Shown here in pieces: positions 17,127 through 25,765 of a stretch of DNA of 64,000 bases (position 1 is its first letter; the number at the start of each line of letters is the position of its first letter). Under the pieces are notes generated by a model. The model worked only from the letters and a program-made list of their open reading frames with translations. It did not search any database and had not been told where the DNA came from. Source of the stretch: Desulfuromonadaceae bacterium (lineage in GTDB: Bacteria > Desulfobacterota > Desulfuromonadia > Desulfuromonadales > JAHYIW01); assembly GCA_019429445.1 (NCBI GenBank), contig JAHYIW010000014.1:17019-81018 (forward strand). The letters run 5' to 3'. The translations under genes were made by a program, and so were the position numbers.

Positions 17127-17573
17127 ATGAAAGTATGGGTTGACGCGGACGCATGCCCGGCGGTGATCAAGGAAATATTATTCAAGGCCGCCAACCGTGT
17201 TCGCGTGCAGTTGACGCTGGTTGCGAATCATTTTATGAGGATTCCCGCTTCACCACAGATCGATTTTTTGCTGGTCGCCGCCGGGTGCGATGTGGCCGAC
17301 AACGAAATCGTTGCCCGCCTCAGTCGGGGTGATCTGGTGGTCACCAGTGATATTCCACTGGCCGCCGAAGTGATAGAAACGGGGGGGATTGCCCTGAGTC
17401 CGCGTGGTGAGCTCTATTCCCCTGACGATATTCGTTCCATCCTGATCATGCGTGATTTTATGGACAACCTTCGGGGGAGCGGGATTGACACCGGAGGACC
17501 ACCGCCGTTAAACAAATCTGACCGCCAGAATTTTGCCAACCAGCTGGACAGGATTTTAACCAGATATACCTGA
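17127..17573 (+). CDS. yaiI: YaiI/YqxD family (UPF0178) protein
   Basis: Conserved protein of 148 residues, related in fold to PIN-type nucleases, function not established. Family motifs are complete: [17 protein letters not shown] at the start, [39 protein letters not shown] and [20 protein letters not shown] near the end. The acidic residues in VDADACP and VTSDIPLA would form the metal site. It has no clear Shine-Dalgarno sequence and lies 78 bases upstream of tlyA on the same strand. Confidence 0.93.
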   Translation: MKVWVDADACPAVIKEILFKAANRVRVQLTLVANHFMRIPASPQIDFLLVAAGCDVADNEIVARLSRGDLVVTSDIPLAAEVIETGGIALSPRGELYSPDDIRSILIMRDFMDNLRGSGIDTGGPPPLNKSDRQNFANQLDRILTRYT

Positions 17574-17650
17574 ATACAGGATATTGCTCCTGATGATCGG
17601 CTGTGCTACCGTGCGATGCAATACTGAAGCCGCCGCCAGGGAATGCTGAT

Positions 17651-18394
17651 TTGACCAAAGAACGTCTTGATAAAATACTCGTTGATCGTGGCTTGACCCC
17701 CTCGCGGGAGCGTGCCCGGGCGTTAATTCTGGCCGGGCAAGTGGTGGTTGATGATCACCGGATCGACAAGGCCGGAACCAGGGTGTCACCGCTGGCTGAC
17801 ATTCGTCTCAAAGGTGCGGATATCCCCTTTGTCTCACGGGGGGGACTGAAGCTGGAGAAGGGGCTCGATGCCTTTGCGGTGGCGGTTCAGGGACGGGTCG
17901 CCATTGATGTCGGGGCATCGACCGGGGGGTTTACCGATTGCCTGTTGCAACATGGTGCGGCCAGGGTTTTTGCCGTGGATGTCGGCTACGGGCAGCTGGC
18001 CTGGAAGCTCCGCGAAGATTCACGGGTAGTGAATCTGGAACGTACCAATATCCGTGACCTGAGCAGATCTCAATTGGCCGAACCGCCTTCACTGGCGGTC
18101 ATCGACGCCTCGTTTATTTCCCTCAAACTGGTTCTGCCGCCAACGCTTAAGCTACTGACGCCTGACGCTGAAATCATTGCCCTGATCAAACCTCAATTTG
18201 AGGTCGGCAAAGGGAAGGTCGGCAAGGGCGGGGTGGTGCGTGATCCGGAACAGCACCGTGAGACAGTGGCGGCGATTGAAGCTGTTGCAGTTGAACTCGG
18301 TTGCCGAGTCGATAATGTCATCGCAAGCCCGTTGCTCGGGCCGAAGGGCAATCGTGAATTTCTGATCCATCTGTTTAAAAAGGCGACGCCATGA
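17651..18394 (+). CDS. tlyA: TlyA family rRNA methyltransferase / haemolysin-like protein
   Basis: Predicted 2'-O-methyltransferase acting on rRNA. The N-terminal S4 RNA-binding domain reads [20 protein letters not shown], and the FtsJ-like domain has [15 protein letters not shown], the SAM motif [32 protein letters not shown], and a late [20 protein letters not shown]. The start is taken as TTG at 17651 (LTKERLDK), which fits the family and follows AGGGA; a GTG 16 codons upstream is possible but adds an atypical proline-rich leader. The product is 247 residues. It overlaps the next gene by four bases. Confidence 0.92.
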   Translation: MTKERLDKILVDRGLTPSRERARALILAGQVVVDDHRIDKAGTRVSPLADIRLKGADIPFVSRGGLKLEKGLDAFAVAVQGRVAIDVGASTGGFTDCLLQHGAARVFAVDVGYGQLAWKLREDSRVVNLERTNIRDLSRSQLAEPPSLAVIDASFISLKLVLPPTLKLLTPDAEIIALIKPQFEVGKGKVGKGGVVRDPEQHRETVAAIEAVAVELGCRVDNVIASPLLGPKGNREFLIHLFKKATP

Positions 18395-19167
18395 ATCATG
18401 CCTGGTTTGTCGGTGCCGGTCCGGGGGACCCTGACCTGCTGACCCGCAGGGGGGAGCGGTTGTTACGCGAATGTGACACGGTCTTTGCTGCCGAACCGTT
18501 CGCGGTGACGTTTGCGGAACTGGTGGCTGGCAAAGAGATACTGAGTCCTTTTGCCTATTATTTTGATGAGCTGATCGGTGTGGTTGAAGAGCGGCTGGTC
18601 ACCGGATCGGTGGTTTTTCTGATCCCTGGCGACTTGACTTTTTATGCGCCGTTTCAGGCCCTGATCGAACGTCTCGGTGAGCGCGCCGTGGTGGTGCCGG
18701 GGGTCGGGATTGCCAATGCCGCTTCAGCGCTGCTGCGCAAGACCCTCGATCTGCCCGGCATTTGTAATCGTGTCATCGTCACTTCGCCACGGACCCTTGG
18801 TGATCATCACCAGGCACCGTCGCTGTCTGAGCTGGCGGCACCGGGAGTCACCCTGCTGATCTACATGAACAATCGCCCGTTGTCCGCACTGACCGCTGAG
18901 TTGAGGGCCGGTTATGGTCAAAACGTCCCGATTGCCATTCTGCACCGGGTGGGATTGCCCGGTGAGGCGGTGATCAGCGGGACGCTCGATGATATTGTCC
19001 CGTTGGTTGGTGACCGTGAGACCGTTCTGTTTAATCTGGGAGAACCGACCGGTCGACCGGCATTGACGCTGGTGATCGTTGGTGAAACACTGGCCGCGCG
19101 CCCCGACGGTGCCTGGTGGGATTATCGCCGTGAACATATCTGGCGACAGCGTGAGGGGGAGCAGTAA
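18391..19167 (+). CDS. Stand-alone tetrapyrrole methylase (CobM/CbiF-like)
   Basis: SAM-dependent methylase of 258 residues closest in sequence feel to precorrin-4 C11-methyltransferase. The N-terminal [20 protein letters not shown], the [20 protein letters not shown] motif and [15 protein letters not shown] are typical of the family, as is the late [20 protein letters not shown]. No cobalamin or sirohaem genes are near. It is coupled to tlyA by an ATGA overlap and followed after three bases by a U32 protein, so its substrate may not be a corrinoid. Function is inferred only at family level. Confidence 0.85.
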   Translation: MNHAWFVGAGPGDPDLLTRRGERLLRECDTVFAAEPFAVTFAELVAGKEILSPFAYYFDELIGVVEERLVTGSVVFLIPGDLTFYAPFQALIERLGERAVVVPGVGIANAASALLRKTLDLPGICNRVIVTSPRTLGDHHQAPSLSELAAPGVTLLIYMNNRPLSALTAELRAGYGQNVPIAILHRVGLPGEAVISGTLDDIVPLVGDRETVLFNLGEPTGRPALTLVIVGETLAARPDGAWWDYRREHIWRQREGEQ

Positions 19168-19170
19168 CCG

Positions 19171-20151
19171 ATGCGGATCATCGCGCCGATCGATAACGCT
19201 GCCGAGGTTGTACCGCTGCTTGCTGCCGGTGCCGACGAACTCTATGGCGGCTATGTGCCGCGCGCCTGGCAGGAACGTTATCGCTTGCTCGCCTCCCTCA
19301 ATCAACGTACGTTTGCCGGTGCGCAAATCGAGAGCGAGGCGGAATTAGCGGAGATAATCGCGGCCTTGCATGAGCAGGGGAAAACCTTCTCCCTGACCCT
19401 TAATGCCCCTTTTTACGATGACCGGCAGTTGCCGCTGGTGCTTGATTACGTCGAGCGGATGGCAGAGCTGGGTGTTGACGGGATTATCCTCGCCGATCTG
19501 GTGTTGCTTGCCCAGCTCCGGCAACGCTTTCCCGTCTTTGAGTACCACGCCAGCACATTGGCCCATCTGACCAACTCGGCGGCCGTGCGTTTTTATGTGC
19601 AACAGGGGATCACGCGAGCCGTCTTGCCGCGTCATCTGACTATTGCCGAGATGGAGGCGATAGCAACCGGTCTGCCGGAAATCCACTTTGACGCTTTTAT
19701 GCTGGTCGGAAAATGTGCCAATACCGAAGGACTTTGTTCGTTCCATCATAGCAGCCCCGATAAAATCTGGCCGTGCGAAATACCCTATGTCATCGAAGCG
19801 TGTCATCCACCCGCCAGCGCAAATCTCAACCAGGCGATGGAACGCCAGGCGCTCTGGTCGCGCAGCAATCGCCGTCACGGTTGTGGACTTTGTGCGCTCC
19901 CCGCACTGTCGCGGATCGGTGTACACGGGGTTAAGCTGGTTGGGCGTGGTGCAGCGACGCGTGTTAAAATCCGCAATGTAAAGCTGGTGAAAGAGTTTAT
20001 CGCGCTGAGTGCGAAAGAAACCGACCCAAAGGTTTTCCAGCGCCGTGCACGCGATGCTCATTCTGTATCTTTCGGGTCGCCATGTTGCAGAAATGTATGT
20101 TATTATCCCGAATTCCTGGAGGAGCAGCAGGCCGACCAAGGGGGTGACTGA
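19171..20151 (+). CDS. Peptidase U32 family protein
   Basis: U32-type protein of 326 residues. Members include RlhA, TrhP and UbiU/UbiV, which bind an Fe-S cluster and take part in hydroxylation of RNA or ubiquinone; true peptidase activity is doubtful for many. Seen are LLAAGADELYGGYVP, the barrel strands GVDGIILADLVLL and FEYHASTLAHLTNSAAV, and the cysteines in GKCANTEGLCSFHH, IWPCEIPYV and RHGCGLCALPAL that would hold a cluster. The last 30 residues add another two cysteines. It is between the tetrapyrrole methylase and a HIT protein in a tight operon. Confidence 0.87.
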   Translation: MRIIAPIDNAAEVVPLLAAGADELYGGYVPRAWQERYRLLASLNQRTFAGAQIESEAELAEIIAALHEQGKTFSLTLNAPFYDDRQLPLVLDYVERMAELGVDGIILADLVLLAQLRQRFPVFEYHASTLAHLTNSAAVRFYVQQGITRAVLPRHLTIAEMEAIATGLPEIHFDAFMLVGKCANTEGLCSFHHSSPDKIWPCEIPYVIEACHPPASANLNQAMERQALWSRSNRRHGCGLCALPALSRIGVHGVKLVGRGAATRVKIRNVKLVKEFIALSAKETDPKVFQRRARDAHSVSFGSPCCRNVCYYPEFLEEQQADQGGD

Positions 20152-20498
20152 TGGCTACGAACTGTCTTTTTTGCAAAATAAATTCCGGCGAAATTCCGGG
20201 GAATTTTATTTACGAGGATGAGGATCTGATCGCTTTTGCAGATATTAATCCTCAGGCACCGCATCACTATCTGCTGGTGCCACGTCGACACATTCCAACC
20301 ACCCTTGATCTGACTGCTGACGACGCAGCGTTGATCGGTCGGATCTATCTGGCGGCCGGGAAGATCGCTCGACAGCTTGGCTTTGCTCAAGCAGGATTTC
20401 GGGTGGTGAACAATTGTAACGAGGCCGCCGGACAAACTGTCTGGCATATCCATTTTCATCTGCTCGCCGGGCGCAACCTGACCTGGCCGCCGGGCTGA
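20151..20498 (+). CDS. HIT family nucleotide-binding protein
   Basis: Histidine-triad hydrolase of the Hint/YcfF branch, which cleaves nucleoside phosphoramidates such as AMP-lysine. The 115-residue protein opens NCLFCKINSGEIPGN, continues EDLIAFADINPQAPHHYLLV and ends with the triad VWHIHFHLLAGR. Its A of ATG is the last base of the preceding TGA, implying coupling. Catalytic histidines are intact. Confidence 0.95.
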   Translation: MATNCLFCKINSGEIPGNFIYEDEDLIAFADINPQAPHHYLLVPRRHIPTTLDLTADDAALIGRIYLAAGKIARQLGFAQAGFRVVNNCNEAAGQTVWHIHFHLLAGRNLTWPPG

Positions 20499-20513
20499 AG
20501 CCCCCCGGGATAT

Positions 20514-21983
20514 ATGAAGTCGACTGACACAGACATACACAAACGCCAGCAACAGCGGCTGATGAACGAGATCATGGAGCTGCTGGTGACGCACTTCGGT
20601 GCCGGGTTGAGCGAAGATGAACTGGATCGTTCGATTGAACGGTTGCAGAAGTCGTTCGCTCTGGCGCAGGCCTCGCACGACACGCAAATGCGCAAATCGG
20701 GAGAACCTTATATTTTTCACCCGCTGCGGGTTGCCCATTTTGCGGCGCGCCACTGGATGGATTTTCCGTCGATTATTGCTGCGATTTTGCATGATGTTGT
20801 CGAGGATACTCCGGTAACACTGGCGCATGTCAGCGAAGAGTTCGGGAAAGAAGTGGCGTTTCTGGTTAACGGCCTGACCAAGGTGACGGATGATAATCTC
20901 AGTCGCGATGCCCTGAAGGCGGAGACGTACCGCAAAACGGTGCTGTCAGCGGTCGATGATGTCCGTGTCCTGTGTCTCAAATTCTGGGATCGAATTGATA
21001 ATTTACAAACGATCGGTGTCCTTAAACCGGAAAAACAATCATTGATTGCGGAGGAAACCCGTACTGTCTATGTTCCGCTGGCGCGTCATCTCGGCATGGG
21101 GTATGTTGCCTCCGAGCTTGAGGCTTTGTCGTTGCAGGTGGTATATCCGCGTCTCGCGGCAACCTATCACGCGCTGATTGAAGAGCTGCGTCATGAGTTT
21201 ACGCCTAAGTTGCGAAAAATTCGTTCCAAGATCCAGAACTCTTTTGAGCAGCATAAGCTCAATGCAACCTTGCGTGACCGCTGGCGCTCATTTTCGACCG
21301 ATGCTGCCAAGCAGAGAAAGCGCGGAGTCACTTCGCTGTATACGCTGGAAATTCAGGTTGATCGCACGATGGATGCCTATGTGGCGCTCGGTTTACTGCA
21401 CGGTATATATTATCCGATCCCCGGTAAATTACGCGATCATCTCAGTGTCATGTCGCAGTTCGGTTATCAGGCCCTGAAAACGACGGTTCAGGCGCGAACC
21501 ACGCGAATTCGCGTCGAAATCACCACCCGCAAGCTGGCGCGTTTCAATGCGGCAGGGGTTTTGGCGCCAGGTTTTGAATTCCGCAAAGATAATTTCCGTG
21601 AACTGATGCATTCACTCTCCGACGGCGAATCGGCCTTCGATTCCGAACGCTTGCGACTGGCATCGAGTACGATTCAGGTCTATACGCCGATCGGTCAGAT
21701 CGTGACCTTGCCGGAGGGGAGCAGCGTTCTCGATTTTGCTTTCCAGATTCACGAAGCGCTTGGCCTGCACGCACAACGCGCGCGGGTCAATGGTCAAACC
21801 CGCCAGCTGCGATCGCGCCTGATGGATGGTGATCAGGTCGGGATTGAACGCGCCGATAAGCCGGTAGTGCTGCCGAAATGGCTCGAATGGACGGTCACTC
21901 CGAAAGCACGTAACGCTATCCGGCGTTACCTGCGGACCCGGGTCAAGGAGAGCGATAAAAATGAGGAACAATCCACCGTTTAA
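20514..21983 (+). CDS. RelA/SpoT-type protein with decayed synthetase domain
   Basis: RSH protein of 489 residues with HD hydrolase, pseudo-synthetase and TGS domains and no ACT domain. The hydrolase part has GEPYIFHPLRVA, AAILHDVVEDTPV and FWDRIDNLQTI (family ADRxHNMRT; the histidine is aspartate). The synthetase part is shortened: GVTSLYTLEI stands for the usual YSIYRKM, the stretch with the catalytic DLYAxR aspartate is missing, and GYQALKTTV replaces GYQSLHTTV. The TGS domain (IQVYTPIGQIVTLPEGSSVL) is complete. Inferred role: (p)ppGpp hydrolysis or a regulatory pseudo-enzyme. It overlaps the next gene by 23 bases. Confidence 0.85.
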   Translation: MKSTDTDIHKRQQQRLMNEIMELLVTHFGAGLSEDELDRSIERLQKSFALAQASHDTQMRKSGEPYIFHPLRVAHFAARHWMDFPSIIAAILHDVVEDTPVTLAHVSEEFGKEVAFLVNGLTKVTDDNLSRDALKAETYRKTVLSAVDDVRVLCLKFWDRIDNLQTIGVLKPEKQSLIAEETRTVYVPLARHLGMGYVASELEALSLQVVYPRLAATYHALIEELRHEFTPKLRKIRSKIQNSFEQHKLNATLRDRWRSFSTDAAKQRKRGVTSLYTLEIQVDRTMDAYVALGLLHGIYYPIPGKLRDHLSVMSQFGYQALKTTVQARTTRIRVEITTRKLARFNAAGVLAPGFEFRKDNFRELMHSLSDGESAFDSERLRLASSTIQVYTPIGQIVTLPEGSSVLDFAFQIHEALGLHAQRARVNGQTRQLRSRLMDGDQVGIERADKPVVLPKWLEWTVTPKARNAIRRYLRTRVKESDKNEEQSTV

Positions 21984-23025
21984 ATTGTGGTTGACCATGC
22001 TGCTCTTGTTACTGTTCGTCGCGCCGGTGTCGGCGGGCGTTAACGTCTTTGTTTATCACCGTTTTGATGATGTCCGTTATCCTTCCACAAATATTTCTGG
22101 CGACATATTCTCCCAACAACTTGAATGGCTGCGTACTGAAAACTATCAAGTGCTGACTTTGGGTGCGGTTGTTGATCGCCTGCGTTCCGGACAGAGCCTC
22201 CCAAAGAGATGCGCGGTGTTGACGATTGACGACGCGTTCAGCTCGTTTTACACGGCAGGCCTGCCGCTGTTGAAACAATTCGGTTTCCCGGCGACGCTGT
22301 TTGTCAACATCGACGGGATTGGCGGTGCCAGTTACATGAGCTGGGCGCAATTAGCTGAGGTTGCCGCGACCGGGATTGAAATCGGCAATCATTCGGCTAC
22401 GCACGATTATCTGGTTGAAAAACGTTCAGGTGAGGACGAGGCGCAACGATTGACGCGGATTCGCGCTGATTTGAGTCGCGCCCAACAGACGCTGCGCAAA
22501 AATCTTGGTATTGAACCGAAAGTATTTTCCTATCCCTATGGCGAGTACGACTTGCAGCTGCAACAGTTGGTCGCCGAGCTTGGTTTCTCTGCGGCTGTTG
22601 CACAACAGTCCGGGGTGGTGAATGCGGCAACGGACCGCTACGCTCTGCCGCGTTTTCCGATGGGCGGCCAGTATGCGACATTACGTGGTTTTCGCGATAA
22701 GTTGGCGATGGAGGCGCTTCAGGTCGAGGTGTCGTCCCCGGTAAATCCGCTTGCCCCTGAAAATCCCCCGACACTGCGGCTTAAGATCACTGATCCGGAG
22801 GTTGATCTGGGGAGGTTGAATTGTTATATCGATGGGAGTCCCCGCTGTGCAATGACGTGGGAAGGGGATGTCGGCGCTGACACCTGGTTAACGATTTCAG
22901 CCGCCACCCCTTTATCCGGTCGTCGCGGAAAATTTACGCTGACGGCACCGAACCGCCGCACCGGACGGTGGCACTGGTTCAGTCAGTTATGGATTTTTCC
23001 GGTGGTTGCTGAGGGCGACCGCTGA
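21961..23025 (+). CDS. Secreted polysaccharide deacetylase (NodB domain)
   Basis: Predicted exported carbohydrate esterase family 4 enzyme of 354 residues, removing acetyl groups from a polysaccharide or peptidoglycan. A signal peptide spans residues 1-25 (WLTMLLLLLFVAPVSA). The catalytic motifs are YHRFDD, LTIDDAFSSFYTAGLP (metal aspartate), FPATLFVN and IGNHSATHDYL (metal histidines), then FSYPYGEYD. The C-terminal 100 residues look like a beta-sandwich. It begins inside the RSH gene and its end overlaps a convergent gene by 47 bases. Confidence 0.9.
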   Translation: MRNNPPFKLWLTMLLLLLFVAPVSAGVNVFVYHRFDDVRYPSTNISGDIFSQQLEWLRTENYQVLTLGAVVDRLRSGQSLPKRCAVLTIDDAFSSFYTAGLPLLKQFGFPATLFVNIDGIGGASYMSWAQLAEVAATGIEIGNHSATHDYLVEKRSGEDEAQRLTRIRADLSRAQQTLRKNLGIEPKVFSYPYGEYDLQLQQLVAELGFSAAVAQQSGVVNAATDRYALPRFPMGGQYATLRGFRDKLAMEALQVEVSSPVNPLAPENPPTLRLKITDPEVDLGRLNCYIDGSPRCAMTWEGDVGADTWLTISAATPLSGRRGKFTLTAPNRRTGRWHWFSQLWIFPVVAEGDR

Positions 23026-23974
23026 ATTTGGCGGCGGAAAAAAGACCATAGGTGGGAGGTTGCACCGCTGCTTCCGGTCGGCGTAGATAAACATCGGTCA
23101 GCCGCATCAAATTGTTGCTGCGGATAAGTCGACGGAGTTCTTCCACATACGCCTGCCGCCGGGTTGAATAAAACTCCAGATGTTGTGCCAGATCAAGCCC
23201 CCGTAACGGTTGACCGGACGATCTCAACTCAGCACGTTTGTTACGTAGCTCTCGATAAGCCCAGTGCGTATTGATGTTGTGCAGGTATGAGCGAATTGAC
23301 GCGAGCAGATTTTTAAAGCGCTTGATTTCGTAGGTTTCACCCTCCGGGCGGTCGTGTGGTGTGATTCCCGTCCCTGGTTTGAAGGTCCACTCACCAAAGA
23401 GATTATTGGCCAGTCGGGCGAAACGCGAGGTTCCCCATCCCGACTCGTTTGCAGCCTGGGCCAGCACCAGTGACGCCGGTACCTGATCCACCCTGCGCAG
23501 CAATTTTTCCATCGTTTGCGGGTCGGTTAGCGGGTCTTTTTTGATTCCGTAATCGCGGGCCAATTGTTGTACCCAGAGGACATCGCGCGCTTTGATTTCA
23601 TTATGACGCGAGGCGTTGGGTGCTTTCAGTTCGATCAGGCGTTTCCGATCAGCGAGAATTTCGTTATTGGCCATCAGCACCATCGGTAACAGGGACAGAA
23701 AGAAAATACGTTTTTTGTCTGTAACGTGTGGAACCTTCTCCATATCGTCCGGCAGGTTGGTCAGGATGAAACGTGGTACACCCCGGTTGAGGGTATCCCA
23801 GTCGTAGTTTTTTTCTTGCAGGTAATCGTCCAGTTCGAGATGATTGTCATATTCGATCTGTGGCAATGGCTGGTCGTGGTCTTTAAGTTCGGCACGACAA
23901 TTACAGGGAGTAGCGATCAGCAATAACCCTGACCACAACAGTACAAAAAATAGCAGACTGGTTTTTAAACTCAT
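22979..23974 (-). CDS. Bax-like glucosaminidase, exported
   Basis: Predicted peptidoglycan N-acetylglucosaminidase of the Bax type, 331 residues. It has an N-terminal signal sequence (LLFFVLLWSGLLLIATPCNC). The core matches the family: PRFILTNLPDDME, KKRIFFLSLLPMVLMANNEI, the catalytic-glutamate region LVLAQAANESGWGTSRFA, NNLFGEWTF and YLHNINTHWAYRELRNKRA. The ATG lies at 23974 on the minus strand with AAGGAC ahead of it. It converges on the deacetylase gene and the two coding regions share 47 bases. Confidence 0.88.
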   Translation of the reverse strand: MSLKTSLLFFVLLWSGLLLIATPCNCRAELKDHDQPLPQIEYDNHLELDDYLQEKNYDWDTLNRGVPRFILTNLPDDMEKVPHVTDKKRIFFLSLLPMVLMANNEILADRKRLIELKAPNASRHNEIKARDVLWVQQLARDYGIKKDPLTDPQTMEKLLRRVDQVPASLVLAQAANESGWGTSRFARLANNLFGEWTFKPGTGITPHDRPEGETYEIKRFKNLLASIRSYLHNINTHWAYRELRNKRAELRSSGQPLRGLDLAQHLEFYSTRRQAYVEELRRLIRSNNLMRLTDVYLRRPEAAVQPPTYGLFSAAKFSGRPQQPPEKSITD

Positions 23975-24074
23975 TTAAGTCCTTTTGGGGCCTTTTTTAC
24001 GTGCGCTGTTCAGCCTGTTTTAAGTCGTCGTAAAATAGCTGAATCGAGATACGACCGCAAGCCGGAGTTTATCG

Positions 24075-24494
24075 ATGAAATCATTTCGTAAAGAACTTTG
24101 GTTCAACATACCGCAGCGTCGCGGTTTTCTTAATATTACCACAGAGATCGCCAAATGTTTGCACGACAGCGGCATTCACGAGGGGCTGTGTCTGGTCAAT
24201 GCCATGCATATTACCGCCTCGGTCTTCATTAACGATGACGAAAACGGTCTGCATGCTGATTTTGAACGCTGGCTCGAAGAGCTGGCTCCGCATCAGCCAT
24301 TATCGCGCTATCAACATAATCTGACCGGCGAGGATAATGGTGACGCTCATCTTAAACGCACCGTTATGGGGCGCGAGGTTGTGGTCGCGGTAACCGCCGG
24401 CAAGCTCGATTTCGGACCGTGGGAGCAGATTTTTTACGGTGAGTTCGATGGTCAACGGCGCAAACGGGTGCTGGTCAAGATCATCGGAGAGTAG
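24075..24494 (+). CDS. YjbQ family protein (UPF0047)
   Basis: Small conserved beta-barrel protein of 139 residues; some members show a weak secondary thiamine-phosphate synthase activity, but the real role is unsettled. Diagnostic stretches are [21 protein letters not shown], the [15 protein letters not shown] motif, the [17 protein letters not shown] histidine region and [13 protein letters not shown] near the end. It is followed by a glycosyltransferase after five bases. No clear ribosome site beyond CGGAG (24063-24067) is visible. Confidence 0.92.
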   Translation: MKSFRKELWFNIPQRRGFLNITTEIAKCLHDSGIHEGLCLVNAMHITASVFINDDENGLHADFERWLEELAPHQPLSRYQHNLTGEDNGDAHLKRTVMGREVVVAVTAGKLDFGPWEQIFYGEFDGQRRKRVLVKIIGE

Positions 24495-24499
24495 CCGCC

Positions 24500-25582
24500 A
24501 TGGTACCACCCCCTGTCCTTTCTGTCATCGTCCCCCTGCTCAATGATGTTGCTGAGTTGCCAGGCTTCTTTGCCTCTCTGGCGGGGCAACGTGGAAGCTC
24601 CCTTGAACTGCTGATCTGTGATGGTGGTTCGACCGACGCCGGACGGGAGCGTGTACTCGAACTCGGTGCCACGCTGCCGTTCCCCTGCCGGTTGCTCGCC
24701 TGTGAGCGGGGCAGGGCGCGGCAACTGAATGCCGGGGCGCGTGCCGCGCAGGCAGCAACCCTGCTGTTTTTGCATGTCGACTCTCGTTTTGCGGACGAAA
24801 ATGCGTTGTACCGGGCGGAGCTTGCCCTCAACGAAGCGATTGCTGCTGCCAAAACTGAACGTATTGCCGGGCACTTCCCGCTGCTGTTCAGACGCCGCAC
24901 CGCTGCACCTTCCTTGCCCTACAGCTATTATGCCTGCAAGGCGCGGCTTGATCGTCGCGGGTGCACCCACGGTGATCAGGGGCTGATGTTGCGAGCAAGT
25001 TTTTTCACAGAGCTGGGTGCGTTTGACGAAACGCTGCCGGTGCTCGAAGATACACGCCTGGCGGATAAAATTCGCGGGGTGGGACAGTGGATGTTGTTTG
25101 ATGCTGAAATTTCTACCTCGGCACGACGTTTCGAGACGGAAGGGCTGTATGAGCGGCAGACACTGAACGCCCTGATCATGAACTTTGCAGCGATTGGCTG
25201 GAACGATTTTTTCATTGCTGCCGCCGATATTTATCGTTGTCAGGATCAAACCGAACGCTTGCGGCTGCTTCCGGTCATTGGATTGATTGGTGAGCTGACC
25301 GCCCGGATGAGCTGGCGAAGGCGCTGGTCGCTCTGGTACCGTACCGGGGGGTACGTGCGACAGCAGGCGTGGCAGATCGCGCTGTATGCCGATCTCCGGA
25401 GTAATTTTCGACGGCACATATCCTTTGCTCAATATCAGTTGAACTGGCTTGAACGCTGGGATCGTTACGGGGATCGCTTAACGGATCACGTGCCGGGACG
25501 ATGTGCCGCAATGCTCTTAACCTGCGTCTGGTTTCACTGGCTATACCGGCGTCGCCTGCAAATGGAAAAAGACGAGTCGTGA
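24500..25582 (+). CDS. Family 2 glycosyltransferase
   Basis: Transfers a sugar from a nucleotide donor; acceptor unknown. The 360-residue protein has the GT-A core in its first 230 residues: LSVIVPLLNDVAELPGF, ELLICDGGSTDAGRE, ERGRARQLNAGARAAQ and the DxD-like LFLHVDSRF. GCTHGDQGLMLRASFF and LPVLEDTRLADKI follow. This pattern resembles the TIGR04283 group. The C-terminal 130 residues are basic and aromatic and not assigned. It begins with ATG at 24500, five bases after yjbQ. A heptanucleotide repeat begins seven bases beyond its stop. Confidence 0.85.
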   Translation: MVPPPVLSVIVPLLNDVAELPGFFASLAGQRGSSLELLICDGGSTDAGRERVLELGATLPFPCRLLACERGRARQLNAGARAAQAATLLFLHVDSRFADENALYRAELALNEAIAAAKTERIAGHFPLLFRRRTAAPSLPYSYYACKARLDRRGCTHGDQGLMLRASFFTELGAFDETLPVLEDTRLADKIRGVGQWMLFDAEISTSARRFETEGLYERQTLNALIMNFAAIGWNDFFIAAADIYRCQDQTERLRLLPVIGLIGELTARMSWRRRWSLWYRTGGYVRQQAWQIALYADLRSNFRRHISFAQYQLNWLERWDRYGDRLTDHVPGRCAAMLLTCVWFHWLYRRRLQMEKDES

Positions 25583-25585
25583 TAT

Positions 25586-25714
<129 letters not shown>

Positions 25715-25765
25715 AGTGGCGGCTTATACCGTGGCCACTATTGCGGATCCGACCGCGCGCAATTT

